Source: Seonamhaeicola sp.
Lineage (GTDB): Bacteria > Bacteroidota > Bacteroidia > Flavobacteriales > Flavobacteriaceae
Assembly (NCBI RefSeq): GCF_028281565.1
Contig: NZ_JANQJQ010000030.1
Coordinates: forward strand, 124,001 to 188,000
Reading direction: 5' to 3'
DNA length: 64,000 nucleotides
The position numbers were made by a program, and so were the translations under genes. A model generated the notes under the pieces. That model was given only the letters and a program-made list of their open reading frames with translations. It had not been told where the DNA came from and made no database searches. Below, piece by piece: positions 18,017-26,594 of the stretch; positions within the stretch are counted from its first letter, which is position 1; each line of letters begins with the position of its first letter.

Positions 18017-18221
18017 TGTCACCCTGAACTTGTTTCAGGGTCTAAAGATTCTTATTTTATATTGAATTGCAAAGGAACTTCCTGCACCCTCAGCATGTCT
18101 TTCCATTCTATCATCTAAGCCACACTGGTTTGCCTATGTTTAAAACACTGTTAGGCTTATTGGATTGCTATTTCCATTTAATTAATGTAAATAGAGATGC
18201 TGAAACTAGTTCAGCATGACA
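18017..18221. repeat. Extragenic inverted repeat element between convergent genes
   Basis: The left end (18017-18042) and right end (18196-18221) are inverted copies that match at about 20 of 26 positions. Each contains the motif TGTCAnnCTGAACT. Each end is itself a small hairpin. The element fills the space between nnr and the tlpA-like gene, which converge. A relative with TGTCATTCTGA ends lies at 29171-29322. Confidence 0.7.
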
Positions 18222-18249
18222 AAACAATTTGGAATATAAAGTTTTACTT

Positions 18250-19299
18250 TTAAATTTTCAACTCCTCAAATAACTCAATAAGCTTAGGACTTGAAGGTCT
18301 TGGGGCATTGGCATCAACAACATTTCCTTCCGGGTCAATTAAAATAAACCTTGGGATTCCCATAATCTTATAGCCCTGAACAAAATCAGATTGCCAGGCT
18401 TTATCGGAAAGTAACTGAATACCACCCATATCTCTTTCGGCAATCATTTTTTTCCAGCCTTCTTTAGAAGCAGCTTTTTTAGCTTCCGGAGTATCGCCTT
18501 TAAAACCTCTGCCTTCATCAACAGAGATACTTACAAATTCAATATTTTTCCCATGGTATTTTGCTTCAACTTCTTTTAAAAACGGGATCTCTCTTTTACA
18601 TGGTCCACACCAGGTAGCCCAAACATCAATATAAACATATTTTCCCTTTAAATCACTCAAAGATGTTGTTCCTCCCTTGTAGTTTTCATAATTCACAAAA
18701 GTAGGAGAGGGCTTTCCAACCAGGTCATCATATTGACTGGCCATGGCTTTTTGTTGTTTGTACATATTTAATAGCCCTTCTTGCATTTTACTAAAGCTTT
18801 CTTTTTCTTTTGCAGCCACAGTAGAGTCCAAATTCTTAGTACTTTCAAATAATTCGGTAAAACTTTGATGCACACCGGCTACTTTCGCTTTAAAGGCCTC
18901 TTCATCTAAATCCAATAGATCCGGAGTTAACCCCTTTTCCTGAATTAAAGCTTTTTTAGCCAAATAAGTACTGGTTTCAGAACCTTTACCTGTAAAAGTG
19001 ATCGTTTCATCAAACTCCTTTGCGTCCAGGGTCAAGTTAATATCAACATCATCTTTCAGGAATAAATAAGTGGATTCAACACCATCAAAAAGGTTGTAAA
19101 CACCTGCTTCCACTTTTAGTGTATCACTAAAAGTGCCATCTTCATTTACTTTAATAGTTTTGGTATATGTTCTGCTTCTAACCATTAAGGAATCACTATT
19201 CTTATTGATTATTGTCCCCGAAAATGTTGCATAATCTTTTGGGGCTTCTTTACAAGCTACCAAAGCTATTGCTAAGGTTATAAAAAGTAATTTTTTCAT
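18250..19299 (-). CDS. TlpA-family thioredoxin-like lipoprotein (DUF4369 N-terminal domain)
   Basis: A 349-residue lipoprotein with lipobox LVAC (Cys near residue 16). The N-terminal half resembles DUF4369, and the C-terminal half is a TlpA/AhpC-like thioredoxin with the redox pair C231-G-P-C234 in WATWCGPCKRE. Such proteins maintain thiols of exported proteins, including cytochrome c maturation. It is a single leftward gene. A perfect palindrome lies about 35 bp upstream. Confidence 0.88.
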   Translation of the reverse strand: MKKLLFITLAIALVACKEAPKDYATFSGTIINKNSDSLMVRSRTYTKTIKVNEDGTFSDTLKVEAGVYNLFDGVESTYLFLKDDVDINLTLDAKEFDETITFTGKGSETSTYLAKKALIQEKGLTPDLLDLDEEAFKAKVAGVHQSFTELFESTKNLDSTVAAKEKESFSKMQEGLLNMYKQQKAMASQYDDLVGKPSPTFVNYENYKGGTTSLSDLKGKYVYIDVWATWCGPCKREIPFLKEVEAKYHGKNIEFVSISVDEGRGFKGDTPEAKKAASKEGWKKMIAERDMGGIQLLSDKAWQSDFVQGYKIMGIPRFILIDPEGNVVDANAPRPSSPKLIELFEELKI

Positions 19300-19331
19300 G
19301 TGTGTTTTAACTTTTAGAGGTCATACTTTAG

Positions 19332-19346
19332 CTGTGCTCAGCACAG
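19332..19346. repeat. Palindrome CTGTGCTCAGCACAG upstream of the tlpA-like gene
   Basis: A 15-base palindrome with 7-base arms around one central base, 33 bp before the start of the leftward thioredoxin gene. It could be an operator or a 5'-UTR hairpin. Confidence 0.5.
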
Positions 19347-19501
19347 GCATGTAACCTTTTTTTAAATTTCAATTATCTGCCAAAAATAAACATTTGAATA
19401 GCTTTTCAATCAATTTTGGATTATTATTAACATTTCAAAACGTGACTACTAGTATGTAATTTTTCCGATTTAAAACTGTATTTTTATATTAAAAGATACT
19501 T

Positions 19502-20332
19502 ATGAAAGAGATGTCCTTACTTATGAAGACAATATGCTTACTGATTATTGTGCTCCTAACAGATTGCAGCAAGCGTGAAAATTCAAGCAATTCTGAACCT
19601 GTAGAAGCGGATGATAAATTGATATTTTCTGATGAATTTGATGTTGATGGGGCTTTAGATACCGGTAAATGGAAGTTAGAGACCATTCCTCCCAATAATG
19701 GCAGTTGGTGGAATGGAGAAAAACAACATTATACAGACAGACCAGATAATGTTTACATAAGCAATGGTACTTTGAAGATCGTAGCAAAGAAAGAAAGCTA
19801 TACGTTTCAAGGATCTACTAAAAGTTATACCTCTGCCCGCTTAAATTCAAAATTCTCTTTTACATATGGTCGTGTGGATGTTAGAGCAAAACTCCCTTCA
19901 GGTGAGGGAACATGGCCCGCCATATGGACTCTTGGATCCAATATAACAGATGTTGGCTGGCCGAAATGTGGAGAGATTGACATCATGGAGCATTGGGGAC
20001 ATGACCCTACTATTGTGTCCAGTGCAACCCATAATCCCGCTTGTTTTGGTGGTTGTCCTGATGTAACGGTAGGCAAAACTATAATTGATGATTTTGACAC
20101 TGAGTTCCATGTATATTCCATAATATGGAATGAAAATGAAATTCGTTTTTTAATAGATGATATTCATAAATACACCTACAGTCCAACCGTTAAAAATGCT
20201 GATAACTGGCCTTATACAGCAGATCAGTTTATCCTATTGAATGTGGCTATGGGAGGCAGTTGGTTTTCTATTGATCCTAATTTCCAAAAAGCCCAAATGG
20301 AAATAGATTACGTAAGAGTTTATAAAAATTAA
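19502..20332 (+). CDS. Glycoside hydrolase family 16 lipoprotein (laminarinase-like)
   Basis: A 276-residue lipoprotein (lipobox LLTDC). The GH16 active site is E158-I-D160-I-M-E163, with E158 as nucleophile and E163 as acid/base. The nearby motifs W-N-G-E and W-P-A-I-W also fit beta-1,3-glucanases. It would cleave beta-glucans such as algal laminarin at the cell surface. No SusCD pair or other CAZyme is adjacent, so this is not a polysaccharide utilisation locus. The start could be the ATG at 19502 or one of two ATGs 9 and 21 bases further. Confidence 0.9.
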   Translation: MKEMSLLMKTICLLIIVLLTDCSKRENSSNSEPVEADDKLIFSDEFDVDGALDTGKWKLETIPPNNGSWWNGEKQHYTDRPDNVYISNGTLKIVAKKESYTFQGSTKSYTSARLNSKFSFTYGRVDVRAKLPSGEGTWPAIWTLGSNITDVGWPKCGEIDIMEHWGHDPTIVSSATHNPACFGGCPDVTVGKTIIDDFDTEFHVYSIIWNENEIRFLIDDIHKYTYSPTVKNADNWPYTADQFILLNVAMGGSWFSIDPNFQKAQMEIDYVRVYKN

Positions 20333-20339
20333 AGCCTGT

Positions 20340-21197
20340 TTAAATGGCAAGTGTTAACTGATCATAATCTACAATTTCCGGGATAATATTAAGATTATAA
20401 AGCTCTTTCTGAACTTTGGAGATAGTTTCTTTATCAATAATGTCTTGAGACCATTCCGTAAGCCCCAACCATTCCTGAACATCTTCTAATTTTTGTTGGT
20501 ATCTATTGGCAATGGTCCTGTCAATACTGGGAATGTTCTTAAAGTCAATTGTAGTATTATTGATAATTTCCAAAATGGTTTTTAAAGTTTCCTTTTCCGA
20601 ATCAATGAAATCTTCTCTCACGGCAATGACAAAACAGGGCCAGGGTGACGGGCAATTACCAATACTCCTAAACGTACCGTCATCAACTAAAGGTTTGGTC
20701 GTGAATTTTTCCCAAAGAAAATAATCTGCATTACCATTTGTTAAGCCTTCAACGGCTCCGTCAAGATTCTTAATAACTTCAAAGTCCAGATCCTTTTCTA
20801 AATCCCAATGGTTATTCTCGGCATTAATGTAAGCCATTAAATGCGAACCGGAACCATATCTGCTAATAGCAGCCTTGGTGCCTTTTAAATCTTCAACAGT
20901 TTTGTATTTTGACCGGGCAGCAACATGGATTCCCCATATCAATGGTGTTTGCACAAAAGTTTGAACTATTTTACTGGGGTTACCGGCAATAATATCTTTG
21001 ATGATACCTTCTGTGAGGATAACAGCTATATCAATGTCTTTGTCACGGAGGGCTTTACACATAGCACCTGTGCCACCATAGTAATCATGCCATCTTAAGT
21101 TAATGCCTTCTTCTTTATATTCGCCATTTTTAAGCGTTAAATACCAGGCTAAATTAAAATGCTCCGGAACACCGCCTATGTTAACCTGCTTCATCAA
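20340..21197 (-). CDS. Periplasmic-binding-fold protein without signal peptide (NMT1/THI5-like)
   Basis: A 285-residue type-2 substrate-binding fold related to NMT1/THI5 and SsuA-type proteins (N-terminal GGVPEHFNLAWYLTLKNGEY, ligand-lip motif YYGGTGAMCKALRDKDIDIAVI). No signal peptide or lipobox is present and no permease or ATPase gene is adjacent, so it may act in the cytoplasm as an enzyme or sensor. It begins 5 bp after the nucleoside phosphorylase gene, the last gene of a coupled four-gene operon. Confidence 0.7.
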   Translation of the reverse strand: MMKQVNIGGVPEHFNLAWYLTLKNGEYKEEGINLRWHDYYGGTGAMCKALRDKDIDIAVILTEGIIKDIIAGNPSKIVQTFVQTPLIWGIHVAARSKYKTVEDLKGTKAAISRYGSGSHLMAYINAENNHWDLEKDLDFEVIKNLDGAVEGLTNGNADYFLWEKFTTKPLVDDGTFRSIGNCPSPWPCFVIAVREDFIDSEKETLKTILEIINNTTIDFKNIPSIDRTIANRYQQKLEDVQEWLGLTEWSQDIIDKETISKVQKELYNLNIIPEIVDYDQLTLAI

Positions 21198-21202
21198 TCG
21201 GT

Positions 21203-22072
21203 CTATTCAACAATTTTATTTAGAGTGTAAATGATAAGCTCTTCAACAGTTTTAGCAGGATTTTCACTAAAGTTACCTGTGGCTCTGTTGGCAATAATAG
21301 CATTCAGTGACACCGCATGATGCCCTAAGAGTTTTGACAATCCAAAAATGGCAGATGTTTCCATTTCAAGATTGGTAACTCGTAAACCATTAAAATTGAA
21401 GGTATCCATATTATGATTGAGCTGAGGGTCCTGAACCGGTAGCCTTAAAACACGTCCTTGTGGTCCATAAAATCCACCTGCTGTGGCGGTCATACCTTTA
21501 AAAGTTTTACTGCTTTCCAGTTTTTTCTCTAACGAGGGACTGTTTTGAATCACTATGGGTGTAGCTTTATCAGAACTCCAATTGGTTTTCTCAATAAATG
21601 CCTGTTCAATGCCTGGGTTTTTAATGTCCTCTATTTGATAACAATGTAGCATACCATTAAGATCCAAACCATATTGACTTAAAACAAAGGCATCAACGGG
21701 AATATCCTTTTGAAGAGAGCCTGAAGTTCCAACCCTGATAATATTCAGGCTTGTGAGCGTTTCTTTCGGCTTTCTGGTGCTTAAATCAATATTTACCAGG
21801 GCATCTAATTCGTTTAAAACAATGTCTATATTGTCAGGCCCAATACCTGTGGATAATACCGAAATCCGCTTACCCTTGTAATGACCCGTATGTGTTTTAA
21901 ATTCTCGCTTTTGCGTTTCAAACTCAATAGTATCGAAATGTTTTGATATTTTGTCTACTCGGTTTTGATCGCCGACAAAGATAATGGTGTCAGCTATATC
22001 TTCAGGTTTTAAATTTAGATGATAGACACTACCATCCGGATTTAAAATGAGTTCAGATTCTTTAATGGGCAT
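21203..22072 (-). CDS. Nucleoside phosphorylase (PNP/UDP family)
   Basis: A 289-residue member of the PNP/UDP family. It has the phosphate/ribose-binding segment LNIIRVGTSGSLQ and the LEMETSAIFGLS block, in which M and E bind ribose. Uridine phosphorylase is the closest guess, but purine activity cannot be excluded. It overlaps the DUF1835 gene by 11 bp, implying translational coupling. Confidence 0.85.
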   Translation of the reverse strand: MPIKESELILNPDGSVYHLNLKPEDIADTIIFVGDQNRVDKISKHFDTIEFETQKREFKTHTGHYKGKRISVLSTGIGPDNIDIVLNELDALVNIDLSTRKPKETLTSLNIIRVGTSGSLQKDIPVDAFVLSQYGLDLNGMLHCYQIEDIKNPGIEQAFIEKTNWSSDKATPIVIQNSPSLEKKLESSKTFKGMTATAGGFYGPQGRVLRLPVQDPQLNHNMDTFNFNGLRVTNLEMETSAIFGLSKLLGHHAVSLNAIIANRATGNFSENPAKTVEELIIYTLNKIVE

Positions 22073-23003
22073 TTATAACTGTTTTTACAAGCTTATTTTC
22101 TTGTTTGTTAAATTGGAAATCTAATTTTTTTACACCACCAAATACAGTGGTGTCGTTTATTTCAGAAGAAAAATTGTGCTGCCCTAATAAGGCTTCATGT
22201 CCTTTTCTGTTGAGTTTGATTTGGTTTTCACTTTCTGTGTAAAAAATAGACAATTGATCTATAATCCTGCCTAATTGCATGTCACCAAAACCATAAAATC
22301 CCTGATAATTCAAGGCATAGCCTAACAAATGATGTTTAGACTTTATAGTGTTTTTCTCGAGGATCTCTAAAATATTGCTTTCTATGGTACTCAACCCGCT
22401 TTTACTATCTGGAAAGCGTTTTAAATGCGCCTTTAAACAATTACTTAAATAATCAAAAGAGGAGCTTTGAACAATAAAAGGCTTGAACAAATTATGGTCT
22501 TTACCATTATAAATTTGCCAAAGTGTTTCTGCCAGTTCAATATCTTCTTGTTTTAATTTAACTCTGTTTGTGTAATGAACCGTTAATTCTTCCGAACTTA
22601 ATTCGGATAAGCCTTTTAAGTTTTTACTACCGTGAACCCGACCGCTACAAACCAGATACATGGGGAGCTTTATCTTTTTCTGCCGAATCAAACTTATGAC
22701 GGCTATCAGATTGATGTGGCAGAACAAATCATATTCAAACCAAAGGACTATTTCTGAATAATTATCGGCGCTATCCAGTTTGCTTATTTCTGTTTTAAAA
22801 GCTTCAACATCCAGGTAAACATTATAAGTGTCACTAAAGAAATTGGTCCTTGCCTGAAAAAACGCTTCAGACAAGATGTTAACATGCGTAGGGCCTTCAC
22901 ACAGCATTTCGTGCCATGTAATGATATCACCTTTATAACCGGAATCATTAAGATAATTGGTTAACGCACCGCCATTGGTAATATGTAATTGTTTTCTATC
23001 CAT
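22062..23003 (-). CDS. DUF1835 domain-containing protein
   Basis: A 313-residue protein. The N-terminal DUF1835 block reads LHITNGGALTNYL...DIITWHEMLCEGP, and a helical C-terminal region of the DUF3658 type follows. The function is unknown. The start overlaps the SUI1 stop in a TAATG arrangement, and the 3' end overlaps the nucleoside phosphorylase by 11 bp. The tight coupling suggests a shared, perhaps RNA- or nucleotide-linked, process. Confidence 0.8.
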   Translation of the reverse strand: MDRKQLHITNGGALTNYLNDSGYKGDIITWHEMLCEGPTHVNILSEAFFQARTNFFSDTYNVYLDVEAFKTEISKLDSADNYSEIVLWFEYDLFCHINLIAVISLIRQKKIKLPMYLVCSGRVHGSKNLKGLSELSSEELTVHYTNRVKLKQEDIELAETLWQIYNGKDHNLFKPFIVQSSSFDYLSNCLKAHLKRFPDSKSGLSTIESNILEILEKNTIKSKHHLLGYALNYQGFYGFGDMQLGRIIDQLSIFYTESENQIKLNRKGHEALLGQHNFSSEINDTTVFGGVKKLDFQFNKQENKLVKTVINAH

Positions 23004-23335
23004 TAGCCACCCACTCGTTTTACCCTAAAGCCTTTATCTTTAAGAATGTCCATTATTTTATCTCTATAATCACCCTGAATAATGATCTTATCATCTTTAA
23101 AACTACCTCCAACGCTTAATCTGGTCTTTAAATCTTTGGCTAATGATTTAAAGTCTTCAGTAGCACCGGTATAGCCCTCAAGAATGGTAACAGGCTTTCC
23201 TTTTCGCTTCTCGTATTTACAAATGATCGGGTCGTCCTGGATCCAAAGATCATCACCTTCATCTTGTGTTTCTTTCGAAACATCTTCCGATACATGATCC
23301 GGGAATAAATTTTTAAGTTGATCCTGTAAATCCAT
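23003..23335 (-). CDS. SUI1/eIF1-like (YciH) translation factor
   Basis: A 110-residue protein with the eIF1/SUI1 core: KTRLSVGGSFKDDKIIIQGDY followed by I-M-D-I-L-K-D-K-G-F-R-V-K. The bacterial homologue YciH binds near the ribosomal P site and affects initiation fidelity. It is the first gene of a four-gene leftward operon, and upstream lies a heptad inverted repeat. Confidence 0.88.
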   Translation of the reverse strand: MDLQDQLKNLFPDHVSEDVSKETQDEGDDLWIQDDPIICKYEKRKGKPVTILEGYTGATEDFKSLAKDLKTRLSVGGSFKDDKIIIQGDYRDKIMDILKDKGFRVKRVGG

Positions 23336-23342
23336 ATTTACT

Positions 23343-23414
23343 CAGTATTCAGTATTCAGTTGGCAGTACGCAGTTCAGTAACGATAATGACTGAAAACTG
23401 AGTACAGTTGACCG
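23343..23414. repeat. Heptad inverted repeat (CAGT/ACTG core)
   Basis: CAGT recurs at 23343, 23350, 23357, 23364 and 23371 in exact 7-base phase, then at 23376. After a short loop, ACTG occurs at 23390 and 23397, with variants ACAG at 23404 and ACCG at 23411. The inverted arms can form a long hairpin. It fills the space between the SUI1 and 2OG-oxygenase genes, both leftward. Confidence 0.85.
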
Positions 23415-23415
23415 C

Positions 23416-24366
23416 TTACTTCTTTATTAACCCTAATTCTACCAGTCGTTCATTTAAAAATTCGCCGGCTGTGATATCTTCAAATTGCCTGGGGTTATCT
23501 TCATCAACACAACTTTCCAATACATTCAGCTTCATATCGCTGATAGGATGCATAAAGAACGGAATAGAATAGCGTGACGTTCCCCAAAGTTCTTTTGGTG
23601 GATTGACCACACGGTGAATGGTAGATTTTAGTTTGTTGTTGGAATGTCTGGATAACATATCTCCAACATTAATCATCAATTCATCCGGTTGCGCAATGGC
23701 ATCAATCCATTCCCCTTTATGATTTTGTACCTGCAACCCTTTACCTTGCGCCCCCATTAAAAGTGTAATTAAATTGATATCACCATGGGCCGCAGCTCTA
23801 ACCGCTTCTTTTGGTTCTTCTGTGATTGGCGGGTAATGAATAGGCCTTAAAATGGAATTTCCATTATGAATATATTCATCAAAATACGTTTCTTCCAGAC
23901 CCAGGTGCAGTGCTAAAGCCCTAAGGACATATTTAGCTGTTTTTTCTAACATTCTATAGGTCTCTTTACCCACTTTGTTGAACTCCGGAAGCTCCTCTAC
24001 AAGGACATTATCCGGGTATTCGGCCTTTAACTTTTCGTCATTCTCAACATACTGCCCAAAGTGCCAAAACTCTTTTAAATCACCTTCCTTTTTGCCTTTG
24101 GCACTTTCTTTTCCAAAAGACACATAGCCGCGTTGTCCGCCAATGTCCGGAATTTCATATTTATGCTTGGTTTCCAATGGCAGATTAAAAAAGTTCTTAA
24201 CTTCGCTATAAAGCCTTTCTACCAAAGCATCATCTAAAAAATGCCCTTTAAGTGCCACAAAACCAATATCCTCATAGGCTTTGCCAATAGCATCAACAAA
24301 GCTTTGTTTTCTGCCGGGGTCATCAGAAAGAAAATCTTTTAAATTAACACTGGGTATACTATTCAT
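23416..24366 (-). CDS. 2-oxoglutarate/Fe(II)-dependent oxygenase (isopenicillin N synthase family)
   Basis: A 316-residue non-haem iron oxygenase. The facial triad is visible as H-G-D in AAAHGDINLITLL and a distal His in KSTIHRVVNPP, and 2-oxoglutarate binding is marked by RYSIPFF. The ATG at 24366 is chosen. The frame runs open to 24495, but that extension would read through the palindromic promoter region and its -7 box. The substrate is unknown. It is divergent from the E1 dehydrogenase gene, with which it shares upstream sequence elements. Confidence 0.88.
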   Translation of the reverse strand: MNSIPSVNLKDFLSDDPGRKQSFVDAIGKAYEDIGFVALKGHFLDDALVERLYSEVKNFFNLPLETKHKYEIPDIGGQRGYVSFGKESAKGKKEGDLKEFWHFGQYVENDEKLKAEYPDNVLVEELPEFNKVGKETYRMLEKTAKYVLRALALHLGLEETYFDEYIHNGNSILRPIHYPPITEEPKEAVRAAAHGDINLITLLMGAQGKGLQVQNHKGEWIDAIAQPDELMINVGDMLSRHSNNKLKSTIHRVVNPPKELWGTSRYSIPFFMHPISDMKLNVLESCVDEDNPRQFEDITAGEFLNERLVELGLIKK

Positions 24367-24393
24367 GAGGTGTGTGTTTATAAGTGAGTAATA

Positions 24394-24401
24394 CAAAAGT
24401 A
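24394..24401 (-). promoter_or_regulatory. -7 promoter box of the 2OG-oxygenase gene
   Basis: The minus strand reads TACTTTTG, 28 bp before the ATG at 24366. It is directly preceded by the segment GAAAAAAAATCATG, which also precedes the -7 box of the divergent gene in a near-identical form. Confidence 0.6.
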
Positions 24402-24457
24402 CATGATTTTTTTTCATTTGAAAATGCAAAAAGCTAAATGAAAAAAAATCATGTACT
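24398..24457. repeat. Perfect 22-bp inverted repeat in a divergent promoter
   Basis: The arms 24398-24419 and 24436-24457 are exact inverse complements over 22 bases, separated by 16 bases. The left arm overlaps the -7 box of the 2OG-oxygenase gene. A hairpin or a paired regulator-binding site are both possible. Confidence 0.9.
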
Positions 24458-24484
24458 AACGTAGGGGTTACTGAAGTAAAACTA

Positions 24485-24527
24485 AATTTTTTCATTTGGT
24501 ATTTATGAATCCATAAACGAAAAAATT
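24485..24527. repeat. Second, nested inverted repeat in the same divergent promoter
   Basis: The outer arms AATTTTTTC (24485-24493) and GAAAAAATT (24519-24527) enclose inner arms TTTATG / CATAAA (24502-24517). The right outer arm abuts the -7 box of the rightward dehydrogenase gene. Confidence 0.75.
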
Positions 24528-24531
24528 CATG

Positions 24532-24539
24532 TACATTTG
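24532..24539 (+). promoter_or_regulatory. -7 promoter box of the E1 dehydrogenase gene
   Basis: TACATTTG matches TAnnTTTG, 19 bases before the ATG. The preceding bases GAAAAAATTCATG resemble those before the divergent -7 box. Confidence 0.6.
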
Positions 24540-24558
24540 ATTAGCTCGATATTTAACT

Positions 24559-26562
24559 ATGGATAACAATTTTTCTTCAGACAATTTAAGTTTCGATATC
24601 GGTGATTTTAAGAGAAAATTACTGATCAGGCTTTATAAAGGCATGTTAAAACCCAGGCTGATAGAGGAGAAGATGCTGGTGTTGCTTCGCCAGGGAAAAA
24701 TAAGCAAATGGTTCTCTGGTATTGGACAGGAAGCTATTGCCGTTGGTGTCACTATGGCCTTAAAAAATGATGAATACATTTTACCTATGCACCGGAATTT
24801 AGGTGTTTTTACTACCAGGGGCATTCCGTTATACAGACTATTTAGTCAGTGGCAGGGAAAAGCATCAGGTTTTACTAATGGGCGTGACAGATCATTTCAC
24901 TTTGGAACACAGCAGTATAACATTGTTGGCATGATATCGCATTTAGGGCCGCAGCTTGGTGTTGCCGATGGCATTGCGCTCGCCAGTAAATTAAAACAAA
25001 CGGATCAGGTTACAGCTGTTTTTACAGGCGAGGGCGGTACCAGTGAAGGCGATTTTCATGAAGCTTTAAACGTGGCTTCGGTATGGCAATTACCGGTTAT
25101 ATTTTGTGTTGAAAATAATGGTTATGGCCTTTCAACACCAACCAATGAGCAATACCGTTGCAACAATATAGCCGACAGAGGTGCAGGCTATGGCATGGAA
25201 TCGCATATAGTGGATGGAAATAATATTATTGAAGTTTATAAAACCGTTAAAAAAGTGGCTGATAGTATTCGTAAAGATCCACATCCGGTTTTGTTGGAAT
25301 TCAAAACATTTAGAATGCGAGGCCATGAAGAGGCGAGTGGCACCAAATATGTACCTGCGGAATTATTAGAAGCATGGGCTAAAAAAGACCCTGTGGAGAA
25401 CTATCTGAGTTTCCTGAGATCTGAGCATATTATTGATGACGCTTTTGATGCCAAATTAAAAGAAGACATTAATGCTGAAATCAATGAACATCTGGAGGTA
25501 GTTTTCAACGAGGAAGCTATTATTTCAGATGAAACTAATGAATTAAATGATGTTTTTGAACCATTTGTATATCAGGAAGTTAAAAACGAATCAAGTTTAA
25601 AAGAGATTCGATTGGTTGATGCTGTTTCCGAGGCCTTAAAACAAAGCATGGAGCGCTATGATGACCTTGTTATTATGGGGCAGGATATTGCGGCGTACGG
25701 AGGTGTTTTTAAAATCACGGAGGGCTTTGTAGCTCAGTTTGGAAAAGAACGGGTACGTAACACACCCATTTGTGAATCGGCCATTATTGAAACGGCCATG
25801 GGATTGTCTATTGCCGGTATAAAAAGCGTTGTGGAATTGCAATTTGCAGATTTTATTAGTTCCGGATTTAATCCGGTGGTTAACTATTTAGCCAAATCTC
25901 ATTACAGATGGGAGCAAAATGCTGATGTGGTTTTGCGCATGCCTTGCGGAGGCGATGTTGGAGCAGGGCCATTCCACTCACAAACTAACGAAGCGTGGTT
26001 TACCAAAACCCCGGGTTTAAAAGTGGTGTATCCGGCATTTCCCTACGATGCAAAGGGCTTATTGGCAACTGCCATAAATGACCCTAATCCGGTATTATTT
26101 TTTGAACACAAAGCTTTATACAGAAGCATCCGCCAGGAAGTACCAACAGATTATTATACACTGCCTTTTGGAAAGGCTTCGGTTTTAAAAGAAGGAAACG
26201 ATATTACTGTCATTTCTTATGGTGCTGCAGTACATTGGGCACTGGAAACATTAGAAAAGTACCCTGATATGTCAGTTGATATGATCGATTTGAGAACCCT
26301 TCAGCCTTTAGATACCGAAACTATTTTTAATTCGGTAAAAAGAACCGGTAAAGCTATTATATTGCAGGAAGACACCTTGTTTGGAGGGGTTGCCAGTGAT
26401 ATTTCAGCTTTAATCACTGAGCATTGTTTTGAGTATTTAGATGCCCCGGTGAAGCGTGTTGCCAGTTTAGAAACGCCCGTTCCGTTTGCTAAACCATTAG
26501 AAAGTCAGTTTTTACCGAAAGACAGGTTTGAAACCGCTTTAAAAGCATTGCTGGCATATTAA
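24559..26562 (+). CDS. Fused alpha-beta E1 component of a 2-oxoacid (branched-chain type) dehydrogenase
   Basis: A 667-residue TPP enzyme. The alpha part (to about residue 335) carries the TPP/Mg motif GEGGTSEGDFHEALN...ENNGYG. The beta part (from about residue 350) starts EIRLVDAVSEALKQSM and includes GQDIAAYGGVFKITEG. The alpha-beta fusion is common in Bacteroidota. It decarboxylates branched-chain 2-oxoacids and passes the acyl group to an E2 component, which is not encoded here. It may supply primers for branched fatty acids. Confidence 0.9.
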   Translation: MDNNFSSDNLSFDIGDFKRKLLIRLYKGMLKPRLIEEKMLVLLRQGKISKWFSGIGQEAIAVGVTMALKNDEYILPMHRNLGVFTTRGIPLYRLFSQWQGKASGFTNGRDRSFHFGTQQYNIVGMISHLGPQLGVADGIALASKLKQTDQVTAVFTGEGGTSEGDFHEALNVASVWQLPVIFCVENNGYGLSTPTNEQYRCNNIADRGAGYGMESHIVDGNNIIEVYKTVKKVADSIRKDPHPVLLEFKTFRMRGHEEASGTKYVPAELLEAWAKKDPVENYLSFLRSEHIIDDAFDAKLKEDINAEINEHLEVVFNEEAIISDETNELNDVFEPFVYQEVKNESSLKEIRLVDAVSEALKQSMERYDDLVIMGQDIAAYGGVFKITEGFVAQFGKERVRNTPICESAIIETAMGLSIAGIKSVVELQFADFISSGFNPVVNYLAKSHYRWEQNADVVLRMPCGGDVGAGPFHSQTNEAWFTKTPGLKVVYPAFPYDAKGLLATAINDPNPVLFFEHKALYRSIRQEVPTDYYTLPFGKASVLKEGNDITVISYGAAVHWALETLEKYPDMSVDMIDLRTLQPLDTETIFNSVKRTGKAIILQEDTLFGGVASDISALITEHCFEYLDAPVKRVASLETPVPFAKPLESQFLPKDRFETALKALLAY

Positions 26563-26594
26563 CTTAACTTAAAAAGCATTTTAAGAACATATTT

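Noticed and set aside
19502-20332. Polysaccharide utilisation locus around the GH16 gene
   Set aside because: No SusC/SusD pair, regulator or second glycoside hydrolase is nearby; the sulfatase is 16 kb away.
23343-23414. CRISPR array, because of the short regularly spaced repeats
   Set aside because: Units are only 7 bases with 4 conserved, arms are inverted to each other, and there are no spacers or cas genes.
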